Positions 1 through 6,039 of a stretch of DNA of 21,277 nucleotides are shown here, piece after piece (the first letter of the stretch is position 1; the number at the start of each line of letters is the position of its first letter). Below the pieces are notes generated by a model that did no database searches, was not told the DNA's origin, and saw only the letters and a program-made list of their open reading frames with translations. The position numbers were made by a program, and so were the translations under genes. Origin of the DNA: Clostridia bacterium (GTDB taxonomy: Bacteria; Bacillota; Clostridia; Christensenellales; HGM11417); the NCBI GenBank assembly GCA_017407365.1, contig JAFQWR010000164.1, positions 1-21,277 on the forward strand, read 5' to 3'.

Positions 1-81
1 CTGCACGCCGCGTGCGCTGAGGTCCTTTGTAAGCGTTTCGATCTGGTCGAGGGTGACGCCTCTTTTCAGAATAAGGATCAT
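1..81 (-). CDS. aroF: Probable DAHP synthase, N-terminal fragment (partial)
   Basis: Only the first 27 codons are inside the window; the gene runs off the left edge. The peptide begins MILILKRGVTLDQIETL, which resembles the small ferredoxin-like N-terminal extension of AroF/AroG(I-beta)-type 3-deoxy-7-phosphoheptulonate synthases (typically M-I-V/I-V-L-K-x-G-x-T-x-x-x-I). These enzymes condense phosphoenolpyruvate with erythrose-4-phosphate at the entry to the shikimate pathway in the cytoplasm. The ATG at 81-79 is preceded by an AAGGAAAG ribosome binding site about six bases upstream, and by a good sigma-A promoter. The catalytic barrel is outside the window, so the assignment rests on a short motif. 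Another protein with a similar ferredoxin-like start is possible. Confidence 0.55.
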   Translation of the reverse strand, partial: MILILKRGVTLDQIETLTKDLSARGVQ

Positions 82-111
82 AAAATACTTTCCTTGTTGT
101 GTTTGTACATT

Positions 112-140
112 ATCATAATATTTTTTATCAAAAAAGTCAA
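112..140 (-). promoter_or_regulatory. Sigma-A promoter for the aroF-like gene
   Basis: On the minus strand, -35 TTGACT (140-135) and -10 TATGAT (117-112) are separated by exactly 17 bases. The predicted start is near 105, which gives a leader of about 24 bases before the ATG at 81. It lies directly downstream of the terminator of the preceding minus-strand gene, so the two genes are probably separate transcription units. Confidence 0.75.
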
Positions 141-142
141 AG

Positions 143-172
143 AAAAAAGGGTATACTTCGTAAAGTATACCC
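143..172 (-). terminator. Rho-independent terminator of the 824-residue protein gene
   Basis: A perfect 10-bp stem (GGGTATACTT / AAGTATACCC, 149-158 and 163-172) has a 4-base loop. On the minus strand it is followed by six T (148-143). It lies about 55 bases past the stop of the 227-2701 gene and just ahead of the aroF-like promoter. Confidence 0.85.
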
Positions 173-226
173 TGTTATATGCGCTTTACGCAGTAATGAA
201 CCGTTTTTCTTGCGGTAAAGCCTGTG

Positions 227-2701
227 TTATTTTTGCTTTCTGCGTACAATCAGCGTGATGATACCGATTACAATCAGCGCCACAAGAAGCAGAATGCCAA
301 CCTTTTGCAGGCTTGTCAGACCCTTTTCGCGTACGTGCGAAACCTGTACCCAGCCAATCAGGTTGCCCTCCTCGCGTTGCCACAGCACCTTCTTCCAGCC
401 CTCCGTTTGGTCGAGCACGGCAAGCTCCTCGCCGTTGGGGATTTCCGCAAGCACGTCAGAGGCGGTATCGGGTGCCGCGTACAGGGGTGCGGCGTCTTTG
501 GGGGTTGCGCTGACGGTTAAATAATCGTAGATGGGATAATCGGTTGCTCTTGCCTCGTATACCTCACTCTGCGTAAGATAATACTGTGTGCCTGCCATGC
601 TGACACTCAGCCAAACAGCGCCCTCGTGCTCGCCGAGAATCTGTATTGCGCTCACAGAGGAGTCTGCGCCAAGCTCCATTTCCCGATAGCGGTAGTCGCC
701 TCTTTCCGTTTTGGTGAAGGTGGGCAAGCCAAACAGCGCGGTGCGCGCGGTTAAGGTGCGGCAATCGGTGTAGGAGGCGGCCTTTTTCTCCGTTACGCTT
801 ACGCCGTATTTCAGCAGATAGCCAAAGGTGCCGTTTACGTGCGCCAGCCAGTATTCCCCACGTACCTCTTCCAATAAAATCACGGTGTCGCCTGCCGAAA
901 GGTGACGGATTTTTTCGGTGGAAACGTAAGGATAGAGCAGGGTAGAGGGTGCGCCCACTACGGTGCCGAGGCTGAGCGAATCGCTGAAGGAGGAGGGAGC
1001 CTCCGCCGAGAAGGGAATCCAATCGGGAATATCCGTTGCCGCAACTGCGCCCACGCTTTCCTTGGACAGATACAGCACGGCGTGCATATCGGGCAGGGTT
1101 AAAAGCAGATCGCCCGTTTCGCTGTTGAAATCGATGGCGCTTGCCTCAACGGTGTGATAGCTTGTCAGCTCCGATTGAAGCGAAAGGATAGAAAAGCTTT
1201 TTTGCTTTGCGTTGTAAACGGTGAGTGTACTGCCCGAAAGAGCGTACAGGTTGCCGCCGAAGTCCACGGTGAAATCGGTTGCCGCAAGGGGAAGCGTAAC
1301 CGTTTCGGTCACCTTGCCCTCTGCGTCTAAAACGGTGACCGTTTTGCCGCTCAACAGATAGAAGCTTCCGTCCTTTTCGTTGTAGCTGATGGCAGAGGCG
1401 TTTTCTGCGGCAATAGGCAGGGCTCTTTTTTCTCCTGCGGATATCTCGTAGAGCTTACCGTCTGCAAGCAGCAGAAGGCTGTCGCCCGAGTAGGCGGTAA
1501 GATCGGTGATGCTTGTAAAGGTAAGAGAGGGAATGGTGGAAAAGCCCTCGTCAGCCGCTCTGTGCAAGCCGTTTTCGGTGGCAAGATATACGGTGCCGCC
1601 TGCCGTAACGCTGATACCCTTGGGCGAAAGCGTTTGCGGATAGCGGAGCTCGGCTTTTGCGGAGAGGATTCTGCTGTTGCCTGCGTCAAGCACGTAGCTC
1701 TCGCCATTTGCGTGTGCTACGGCAAGAGGACTGCTCCAACGCTCCTCACTTGCGCCGAAGAGGGATAAGCCTCCCTCCTTAAAGGCTCCGTCAGATACAA
1801 AGAAGGATTGTACGGAATGGCTTTTTGCGTCTGCAACGGTAACCGTGCCCTTGTGTGCGGAGATGGCGTTGCCCTTGCCGATTGCCCCGCGGATAAATGC
1901 GCTGTTACCGCTGTACTCCTTTAAGGCAAGCGTGTCGCCCGTGCTGTTATAGCCCACGAGCGCAAGCTCGGTTAAAACGTAAATGCCGGTGTTGTCGGCA
2001 GAGATTGCCTTTGCCGCCGTGCCCGTATGCACCTCGCCAAGCACGGTGTCCGTGGTGGAGCTTGTGAAATCGGAGGGGAAGCTATACAGCCGATACGAGA
2101 GCCCCTCAGAGATGGCGTAGTATACCGTTTGCCCGTAGTAGGCAAGGCAGATATCGGTGCTTTGCGGATTTGCGTAGATGATACGCTCTAACGAAAAGGT
2201 AAAGACCTCGCCGTCGTACAGATAGCGCTGTACCGTCCAATAAGACTGACCGCCCGTGGATTCCGTCTGATTCTTTGCCAGTACGGCAAGATTGTTGCCA
2301 AGCAGTACGAAGTCTGCAAAGGCACGGGTTGTGGAGGGTACGCCCGAAAGAGAAAACTGCGTGGCAGAAAGCGTACTGCCCTCCTTGGCGTAGCGGAAGA
2401 AGTTCCCCTGCTCGCTCAGTGCAAACAGACCGCCCTCGGTTGCTTGCATCGAAGAGGGGCTCTCCGTCATACTGCCCGAGGCAGAAAGGGTATTGCCCTC
2501 GTAGCAATACAGCTTGTTGCCGTCCCGACAGTAAAGGGTGTTGCCCCACGTGCTTACGCCATCGGGGCCGTCAAACAGGGCGTACTCGGTATAGTCGCCG
2601 TAGGGCGTGGCAAAAAGCACGGCGCCCTCGCCTGCAAGGGCAAGGCCGCTTACCGATGCCGCAAGAATGATGCATAAAAAAAGAATACAGGTTTTTTTCA
2701 T
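227..2701 (-). CDS. Exported, C-terminally anchored protein with propeller-like repeats and SH3-like modules
   Basis: This 824-residue protein has no recognised name. It starts with a signal peptide (basic MKK, a hydrophobic stretch to about residue 22, then LALA before GEG). From about residue 25 to 590 there are many short beta-rich repeats of the kind found in NHL/YVTN-like propellers (for example LLLADGKLYEISAGE, LYALSGSTLTVYN). Three SH3-like segments follow at roughly 595-640, 655-725 and 730-795, the last containing PLYAAPDTASDVLAEIPNGE. A single membrane helix lies at about 801-819 with a basic RRKQK tail, so most of the protein should sit outside the cell. Bacterial SH3 modules often bind cell wall or peptide, so a wall-associated scaffold or sensor role is plausible but inferred. 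The ATG at 2701 is the only start that gives a signal peptide, although the Shine-Dalgarno (CGAGAT) is weak. The gene has its own promoter and terminator. Confidence 0.8.
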   Translation of the reverse strand: MKKTCILFLCIILAASVSGLALAGEGAVLFATPYGDYTEYALFDGPDGVSTWGNTLYCRDGNKLYCYEGNTLSASGSMTESPSSMQATEGGLFALSEQGNFFRYAKEGSTLSATQFSLSGVPSTTRAFADFVLLGNNLAVLAKNQTESTGGQSYWTVQRYLYDGEVFTFSLERIIYANPQSTDICLAYYGQTVYYAISEGLSYRLYSFPSDFTSSTTDTVLGEVHTGTAAKAISADNTGIYVLTELALVGYNSTGDTLALKEYSGNSAFIRGAIGKGNAISAHKGTVTVADAKSHSVQSFFVSDGAFKEGGLSLFGASEERWSSPLAVAHANGESYVLDAGNSRILSAKAELRYPQTLSPKGISVTAGGTVYLATENGLHRAADEGFSTIPSLTFTSITDLTAYSGDSLLLLADGKLYEISAGEKRALPIAAENASAISYNEKDGSFYLLSGKTVTVLDAEGKVTETVTLPLAATDFTVDFGGNLYALSGSTLTVYNAKQKSFSILSLQSELTSYHTVEASAIDFNSETGDLLLTLPDMHAVLYLSKESVGAVAATDIPDWIPFSAEAPSSFSDSLSLGTVVGAPSTLLYPYVSTEKIRHLSAGDTVILLEEVRGEYWLAHVNGTFGYLLKYGVSVTEKKAASYTDCRTLTARTALFGLPTFTKTERGDYRYREMELGADSSVSAIQILGEHEGAVWLSVSMAGTQYYLTQSEVYEARATDYPIYDYLTVSATPKDAAPLYAAPDTASDVLAEIPNGEELAVLDQTEGWKKVLWQREEGNLIGWVQVSHVREKGLTSLQKVGILLLVALIVIGIITLIVRRKQK

Positions 2702-2772
2702 AGGTATCTCGTTTGGGCAGGTGTTGTATTACGGTTGCTCTGCCCGAAAAAGCGGAAAGGATCTTACATATT

Positions 2773-2801
2773 ATTATACAAAAAAACAGAAGAAAAGGCA
2801 A
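2773..2801 (-). promoter_or_regulatory. Sigma-A promoter for the exported SH3/propeller protein
   Basis: On the minus strand, -35 TTGCCT (2801-2796) and a perfect -10 TATAAT (2778-2773) have 17-base spacing. This implies a leader of roughly 65 bases to the ATG at 2701. Confidence 0.7.
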
Positions 2802-2875
2802 ATCTTTCCTCTGCCTGTGTAAAACTGTTTGCGCGCTCCGCATAAAAAGTGCCGTTTTTCTTGGGGGTTACCCGA

Positions 2876-2966
2876 TATTTCATTCGCAGATGCCCCCTGC
2901 CTGTTTGAAGGGAGGGGCAAAAAAGAGGCAGGCGCAAAAACGCCGTGTGTGCCCTGCGATGAAATA
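2876..2966 (-). ncRNA. Structured intergenic element, possible small RNA or leader (unidentified)
   Basis: This is the main content of the 413-base gap between rpmB and the exported protein gene. Bases 2876-2889 and 2954-2966 form a 13-bp stem (CTGCGATGAAATA with its complement) interrupted by one bulged base. Inside, 2891-2896 can pair with 2914-2919 (TGCCCC/GGGGCA), and 2897-2902 can pair with 2926-2931 (CTGCCT/AGGCAG). The two inner helices interleave like an H-type pseudoknot. A possible extended -10 promoter (2983-3011) points through it on the minus strand, which favours that strand. It could be an independent RNA of about 105 bases or the leader of the 227-2701 gene. I could not match it to a known riboswitch, tmRNA, RNase P or SRP RNA. 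A 6S-like long hairpin is possible but unproven. Confidence 0.35.
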
Positions 2967-2982
2967 CAGCTTGCTATCATAT

Positions 2983-3011
2983 AGTATAACATACCCCACG
3001 GCAAAACACAA
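2983..3011 (-). promoter_or_regulatory. Candidate extended -10 promoter reading into the structured element
   Basis: The minus strand carries TGT directly before TATACT (2991-2983), an extended -10 arrangement. The -35 at 17-base spacing is weak (TTGTGT, 3011-3006). The predicted start near 2976 falls just ahead of the long stem at 2966. Confidence 0.4.
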
Positions 3012-3044
3012 ACGTTTTAACGTGGGGCTTAAAAAAGGGTATGC

Positions 3045-3076
3045 AAAAAGCGCGGAGACCCATACGGCATCCGCGC
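3045..3076 (-). terminator. Rho-independent terminator of rpmB
   Basis: GCGCGGA (3050-3056) pairs with TCCGCGC (3070-3076). On the minus strand the stem is followed by five T (3049-3045). It lies about 40 bases past the rpmB stop codon. Confidence 0.75.
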
Positions 3077-3114
3077 AATAAAAACGTCAACCTAAACGAA
3101 ACGAACCGATAATC

Positions 3115-3309
3115 TTAATAAGTTCTGTTGACCTTGCCTGCTTTCAGGCACTTAGCGCAAACGTATTCGCTGCTGACAGCACCGTTTTCTGCCATAACCT
3201 TAACCTTCTGCACGTTGGCGCTGTAGGTTTTGGGGGTTCTGCGATTACTGTGGCTTACTTTGTTGCCACTCATTTTGCTTTTACCGCAAACGCTGCATAC
3301 TCTGGACAT
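3115..3309 (-). CDS. rpmB: 50S ribosomal protein L28 (zinc-ribbon form)
   Basis: This 64-residue basic protein begins MSRVCSVCGKSKMSGNKVSH and contains the family signature S-H-S-N-R-R-T. L28 is a structural protein of the large ribosomal subunit. Cysteine pairs CSVC (residues 5-8) and CAKC near the C-terminus make a complete zinc-binding set, so this is the C+ paralogue type. The start at 3309 is chosen because GGAGGT lies about nine bases upstream and because family members begin MSRVC or similar. A longer in-frame ATG at 3375 lies within the promoter region and is not credible. The gene is divergent from the Asp23 gene and has its own promoter and terminator. Confidence 0.95.
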   Translation of the reverse strand: MSRVCSVCGKSKMSGNKVSHSNRRTPKTYSANVQKVKVMAENGAVSSEYVCAKCLKAGKVNRTY

Positions 3310-3350
3310 TGTATAATACCTCCGATATTTGAGAATTACGTTACTGAAAT

Positions 3351-3372
3351 AAAAAGCCCTTATAACAAGAGC
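3351..3372 (-). promoter_or_regulatory. Hairpin with U-tract at the 5' end of the rpmB transcript
   Basis: On the minus strand GCTCTT (3372-3367) pairs with AAGGGC (3361-3356) around a 5-base loop, and five T follow (3355-3351). The predicted transcription start is about 3372, so the hairpin would begin at the first transcribed bases. It looks like a small terminator or attenuator, but it is unusually close to +1 and could instead protect the 5' end of the mRNA. Confidence 0.4.
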
Positions 3373-3378
3373 CATACT

Positions 3379-3407
3379 ATAATAGCACGATTCGAGTTAA
3401 AATGCAA
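3379..3407 (-). promoter_or_regulatory. Sigma-A promoter for rpmB
   Basis: On the minus strand, -35 TTGCAT (3407-3402) and -10 TATTAT (3384-3379) have a 17-base spacer. The leader to the ATG at 3309 is about 63 bases. Confidence 0.75.
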
Positions 3408-3457
3408 CCTTTTTGGGGCTGTATTTTCAAAAAAAATGCGAATGTGTGGAAAATTAC

Positions 3458-3486
3458 TTGCAAAATGCTGGCAAGTGTAGTAAAAT
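3458..3486 (+). promoter_or_regulatory. Sigma-A promoter for the Asp23-fakA region
   Basis: -35 TTGCAA (3458-3463) and -10 TAAAAT (3481-3486) have a 17-base spacer. It is divergent from the rpmB promoter, with about 50 bases between the two -35 boxes. A short inverted repeat CTTGC/GCAAG (3457-3461, 3471-3475) spans the -35 and spacer and may be chance. Confidence 0.7.
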
Positions 3487-3541
3487 AAATGGGTAAACAG
3501 GCGTGCCAATGCACTGTGCGCGCCATGCAAACGGAGGTTTT

Positions 3542-3892
3542 ATGTCGGTCAACACCAAAAACGTGTACGGTCAGATCAGTATTTCCGATGAGGCAATTGC
3601 CGCAGTTGCGGCGCATACCGCAAGGGAATGCTATGGCGTAATGGAGACCGTTTCCCGTAGGCTCACCGATTATATTGCCGAGATATTTCAGCGCTCACGC
3701 CGCTCCCGCGGGGTGAAGGTAGAAACGCTTGGCGACCGCATTTATATTGACCTTTTCGTCGTCTTGAAATACGGGGTTTCCATTTCCGCCGTATCCGAGA
3801 CCTTGCGCGAGCAGGTTAAATATAACGTAGAAAAATTCGCAGGCATGATCGTGGATACCATCAACGTAATCGTCTGCGGCATCGAACTGTAA
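3542..3892 (+). CDS. Asp23/Gls24 family protein (YloU-like)
   Basis: This 116-residue cytoplasmic protein shows the family pattern: an N-terminal G-Q-I-S-I-S-D-E-A-I-A segment, a helix with CYGVME, a central V-x-V-E-T-L-G-D-R strand, and a C-terminal INVIVCGIEL-type strand. Asp23/DUF322 proteins are small alkaline-shock or envelope-associated proteins. In Bacillus the homologue yloU sits directly before yloV (fakA), the same order as here. The start at 3542 (MSVNTKN) is chosen because GGAGG lies about eight bases upstream; an upstream in-frame ATG at 3503 has no such site. A terminator-like hairpin follows, so readthrough into fakA may be partial. The molecular function of YloU-type members is not well established. 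Confidence 0.88.
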   Translation: MSVNTKNVYGQISISDEAIAAVAAHTARECYGVMETVSRRLTDYIAEIFQRSRRSRGVKVETLGDRIYIDLFVVLKYGVSISAVSETLREQVKYNVEKFAGMIVDTINVIVCGIEL

Positions 3893-3904
3893 AGATCATT
3901 TTCA

Positions 3905-3934
3905 CCGAAGGGCAATACTGCCGTTCGGGTTTTT
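3905..3934 (+). terminator. Terminator or attenuator between the Asp23 gene and fakA
   Basis: CCGAA-G-GGCA, loop ATAC, TGCC-G-TTCGG forms a nine-pair stem with one G-G mismatch (3905-3928) followed by G and five T (3930-3934). No clear promoter was found between it and fakA, so it probably reduces rather than abolishes fakA transcription. Confidence 0.65.
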
Positions 3935-4039
3935 GTGCGTAGTTTTTGGCTGAGGAAGGCCGATGTGCGTCCGTGGGCAGGCAGGTGGCTTCTGCACGGG
4001 CGGAAGGGGTGTAAATCATATCGGAGGAAGTTGCAAATT

Positions 4040-5674
4040 ATGCAAAAAGTAATAAACGGCGTCGGGCTGCGTAAGCTGTTTTTAAGCGGCGCCAAAATGG
4101 TTGAGGTAAAAAGACAGGTGATAGACGCGCTTAACGTTTTCCCTGTTCCCGACGGTGACACGGGCACCAATATGTCTTTGACTTTGCAGGCTGCCGTTAA
4201 GGAGCTTGCTCAGCAATCCGGTAATGAAATTTCTGCTGTTGCAGAGGCAATTTCCAAGGGTGCGCTTAAAGGTGCGCGCGGCAATTCCGGCGTTATTACC
4301 TCGCAGATTCTGCGCGGTCTTTGCGATGTCTTCAAGGATTGCGGCGAAATCGACTGCAAGTCTTTTGTAAAGGCATTAAAGCGCGGCGTTGAGGTTTCGT
4401 ATAAGGCGGTCAGCAAGCCCAAGGAGGGCACGATGCTCACCGTCATCCGCGTCATTGCCGAAAAGGCTCCGCAGGGCGCAAAGGATATGGATAGCTTCCT
4501 TTCCGAGGTGATCCGTGTGGGCGAGGATATCTTAGCGCAAACGCCCGAGATGCTCGACGTATTAAAAAAGGCGGGCGTTGTGGATGCAGGCGGCAAGGGC
4601 CTGATCTATTTCTTCAAGGGTATGCTTTGCGGCCTCAGGGGTGAGGAAATCGCTCCCGGCGAGGAGGATCATTCCGCAAGTGACGCAGGCCCCACCATCG
4701 ACGTGGCAGAGCCCATGGTCAGCTATGAGGATCTCGGTGACATCGAATTTGCATACTGCACCGAATTCTTCGTAACGCATCTGATGAAAAAAACCACGCA
4801 GGCAGATATCGAGCGCCTGCGCGAAAAGCTGATGGCAATCGGCGATTCCGTGCTGGTTGTAGGTGACCTCGAATTTGTTAAGGTGCACGTGCATACCAAC
4901 CGTCCCGGTCAGGCGCTTACCTATGCGCTTCAGCTGGGTGAGGTCGATCGCATCAAGATCGAAAATATGCTGGAGCAGAACCGTCAGCTCAAAAAGCTGT
5001 ACGAGGCTCAGAAGAAGGAGCAGGGTATGCTTGCCATCTGCTCAGGCGAGGGCCTTTCTGCTATCTTCAAGGATCTCACGGTAGACGTTATCTTAGAGGG
5101 TGGGCAGACGATGAACCCCTCGGCAGAGGATATCGCTGCTGCTGTGCGCAAGGTGAACGCAAGCCATATTTTCATCTTCCCCAACAACAAAAACATCATT
5201 CTTGCCGCAGAGCAGGCAAAGGCATTGGTAGAGGGCAAGGTTCTGCACGTTATCCCCACCAAGAGCATTCCTCAGGGTATCAGCTCCGTGCTGATGTTCA
5301 ACCCCGAGGCAACGGTAGAGGAAAACAAGGTAAATATGTCTAACGCCATCGAAAACGTGGAGTCGGGCAGTGTAACCTACGCCGTTCGCAGCACCAGTGT
5401 AGACGGGCTTGACCTCAACGAGGGCGATATCATCGGTCTGAACAACAAGCACATTCTCACCAAGGGAAGCAATGTAGACGACGTAACCCTTGCGCTCATC
5501 GAAAAGCTGAAAAAGCCCACCAGCGAAATGATTTCGCTCTACTATGGCGCAGAGGTTTCCGAGGAGCAGGCATCCGCGCTTTGCATCCGTGTTGCCGAGG
5601 CGTTCCCCGAATGCGAGGTAGACGTGCATATGGGCGGTCAACCCATCTACTACTACATCGTATCGGTGGAATAA
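4040..5674 (+). CDS. fakA: Fatty acid kinase catalytic subunit (DAK2 domain protein, YloV-like)
   Basis: This protein has 544 residues from the chosen start. FakA phosphorylates fatty acids held by a FakB binding protein, making acyl phosphates for phospholipid synthesis. The N-terminal DhaL/DAK2 kinase domain (about residues 10-200) shows the Mg-ATP motif VFPVPDGDTGTNM and a second nucleotide-site motif GARGNSGVI. The middle and C-terminal domains carry the conserved VKVHVHTNRPGQA segment and the FakB-interacting region. The length matches the family (about 550). The ATG at 4040 has GGAGGAAG about ten bases upstream; an in-frame ATG at 3935 overlaps the preceding hairpin region and lacks a site. 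Neighbour order with the Asp23 gene supports the call. No FakB is seen in the window. A terminator follows. Confidence 0.93.
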   Translation: MQKVINGVGLRKLFLSGAKMVEVKRQVIDALNVFPVPDGDTGTNMSLTLQAAVKELAQQSGNEISAVAEAISKGALKGARGNSGVITSQILRGLCDVFKDCGEIDCKSFVKALKRGVEVSYKAVSKPKEGTMLTVIRVIAEKAPQGAKDMDSFLSEVIRVGEDILAQTPEMLDVLKKAGVVDAGGKGLIYFFKGMLCGLRGEEIAPGEEDHSASDAGPTIDVAEPMVSYEDLGDIEFAYCTEFFVTHLMKKTTQADIERLREKLMAIGDSVLVVGDLEFVKVHVHTNRPGQALTYALQLGEVDRIKIENMLEQNRQLKKLYEAQKKEQGMLAICSGEGLSAIFKDLTVDVILEGGQTMNPSAEDIAAAVRKVNASHIFIFPNNKNIILAAEQAKALVEGKVLHVIPTKSIPQGISSVLMFNPEATVEENKVNMSNAIENVESGSVTYAVRSTSVDGLDLNEGDIIGLNNKHILTKGSNVDDVTLALIEKLKKPTSEMISLYYGAEVSEEQASALCIRVAEAFPECEVDVHMGGQPIYYYIVSVE

Positions 5675-5682
5675 AGTCGGTG

Positions 5683-5706
5683 TATTGCAAACAGACTTTT
5701 GCAATA
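5683..5706 (+). repeat. Perfect 9-bp inverted repeat after fakA
   Basis: TATTGCAAA (5683-5691) and TTTGCAATA (5698-5706) form a perfect hairpin with a 6-base loop just after the fakA stop. No T-run follows, so it is more likely an mRNA 3' structure or a protein site than a terminator. Confidence 0.5.
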
Positions 5707-5741
5707 ATATCACCTTTTAACAAATTATTTTCAAATCCAAT

Positions 5742-5776
5742 CCCCCTTTTCCGTTTTGGAGAGGGGGTTTTGTTTT
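5742..5776 (+). terminator. Rho-independent terminator of fakA
   Basis: CCCCCT (5742-5747) pairs with AGGGGG (5762-5767), with extra inner pairs, and is followed by TTTTGTTTTTT. It lies about 70 bases past the fakA stop. Confidence 0.8.
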
Positions 5777-5825
5777 TTGTGCAAAAGCGGAGTAAAAGAA
5801 GAAAAAACGGGGGGATTTTTCCCGC

Positions 5826-5867
5826 TTGAAAAGGTGCCTCACGGCGGTAAAATACAGGCCTTTTCAA
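5826..5867. repeat. Long imperfect inverted repeat upstream of the ftsK promoter
   Basis: TTGAAAAGG-TG-CCT (5826-5839) is complementary to AGGCCTTTTCAA (5856-5867), giving 12 bp with a 2-base bulge and a 16-base loop. On the minus strand, a small CGGG/CCCG hairpin with a T-run lies just beyond it (about 5801-5825). The rest of the 365-base gap 5675-6039 holds the fakA terminator, the ftsK promoter and the ftsK leader. The role of this repeat is unknown. Confidence 0.4.
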
Positions 5868-5899
5868 CCAAGGAAAATTGATAGGGGCATACAAAATCC

Positions 5900-5928
5900 T
5901 TGATAAAATTCGGCAATAATGTTATAAT
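5900..5928 (+). promoter_or_regulatory. Sigma-A promoter for the ftsK-recA gene run
   Basis: -35 TTGATA (5900-5905) and a perfect -10 TATAAT (5923-5928) have a 17-base spacer. The predicted start near 5935 gives a leader of about 105 bases before the TTG start of ftsK. It may serve all six genes up to the terminator near 14.9 kb. Confidence 0.8.
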
Positions 5929-6039
5929 GATAAGTAAGGTATTATGCCCTACTGTAACCTTAACCGCAAAATAAGGTGTAAGCAGGGCAGACCCGCATTG
6001 TGCATTATTAAAACTACGGTTATAACAGGAGGTTCTGGT

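Noticed and set aside
2702..2876. RNase P-like GAGGAAAG on the minus strand near 2812.
   Set aside because: Only this short string matches; the rest of the conserved core and the required length are absent.
2571..3081. Short open frames on both strands in the 2702-3114 gap.
   Set aside because: No ribosome binding sites, composition unlike the neighbouring genes, and overlap with promoters, the rpmB terminator and the structured element.
5944..6039. Upstream ATG extension of ftsK giving 32 more residues.
   Set aside because: The ATG is within about ten bases of the predicted transcription start, while TTG at 6040 has an ideal AGGAGG at seven bases and gives a normal N-terminus.
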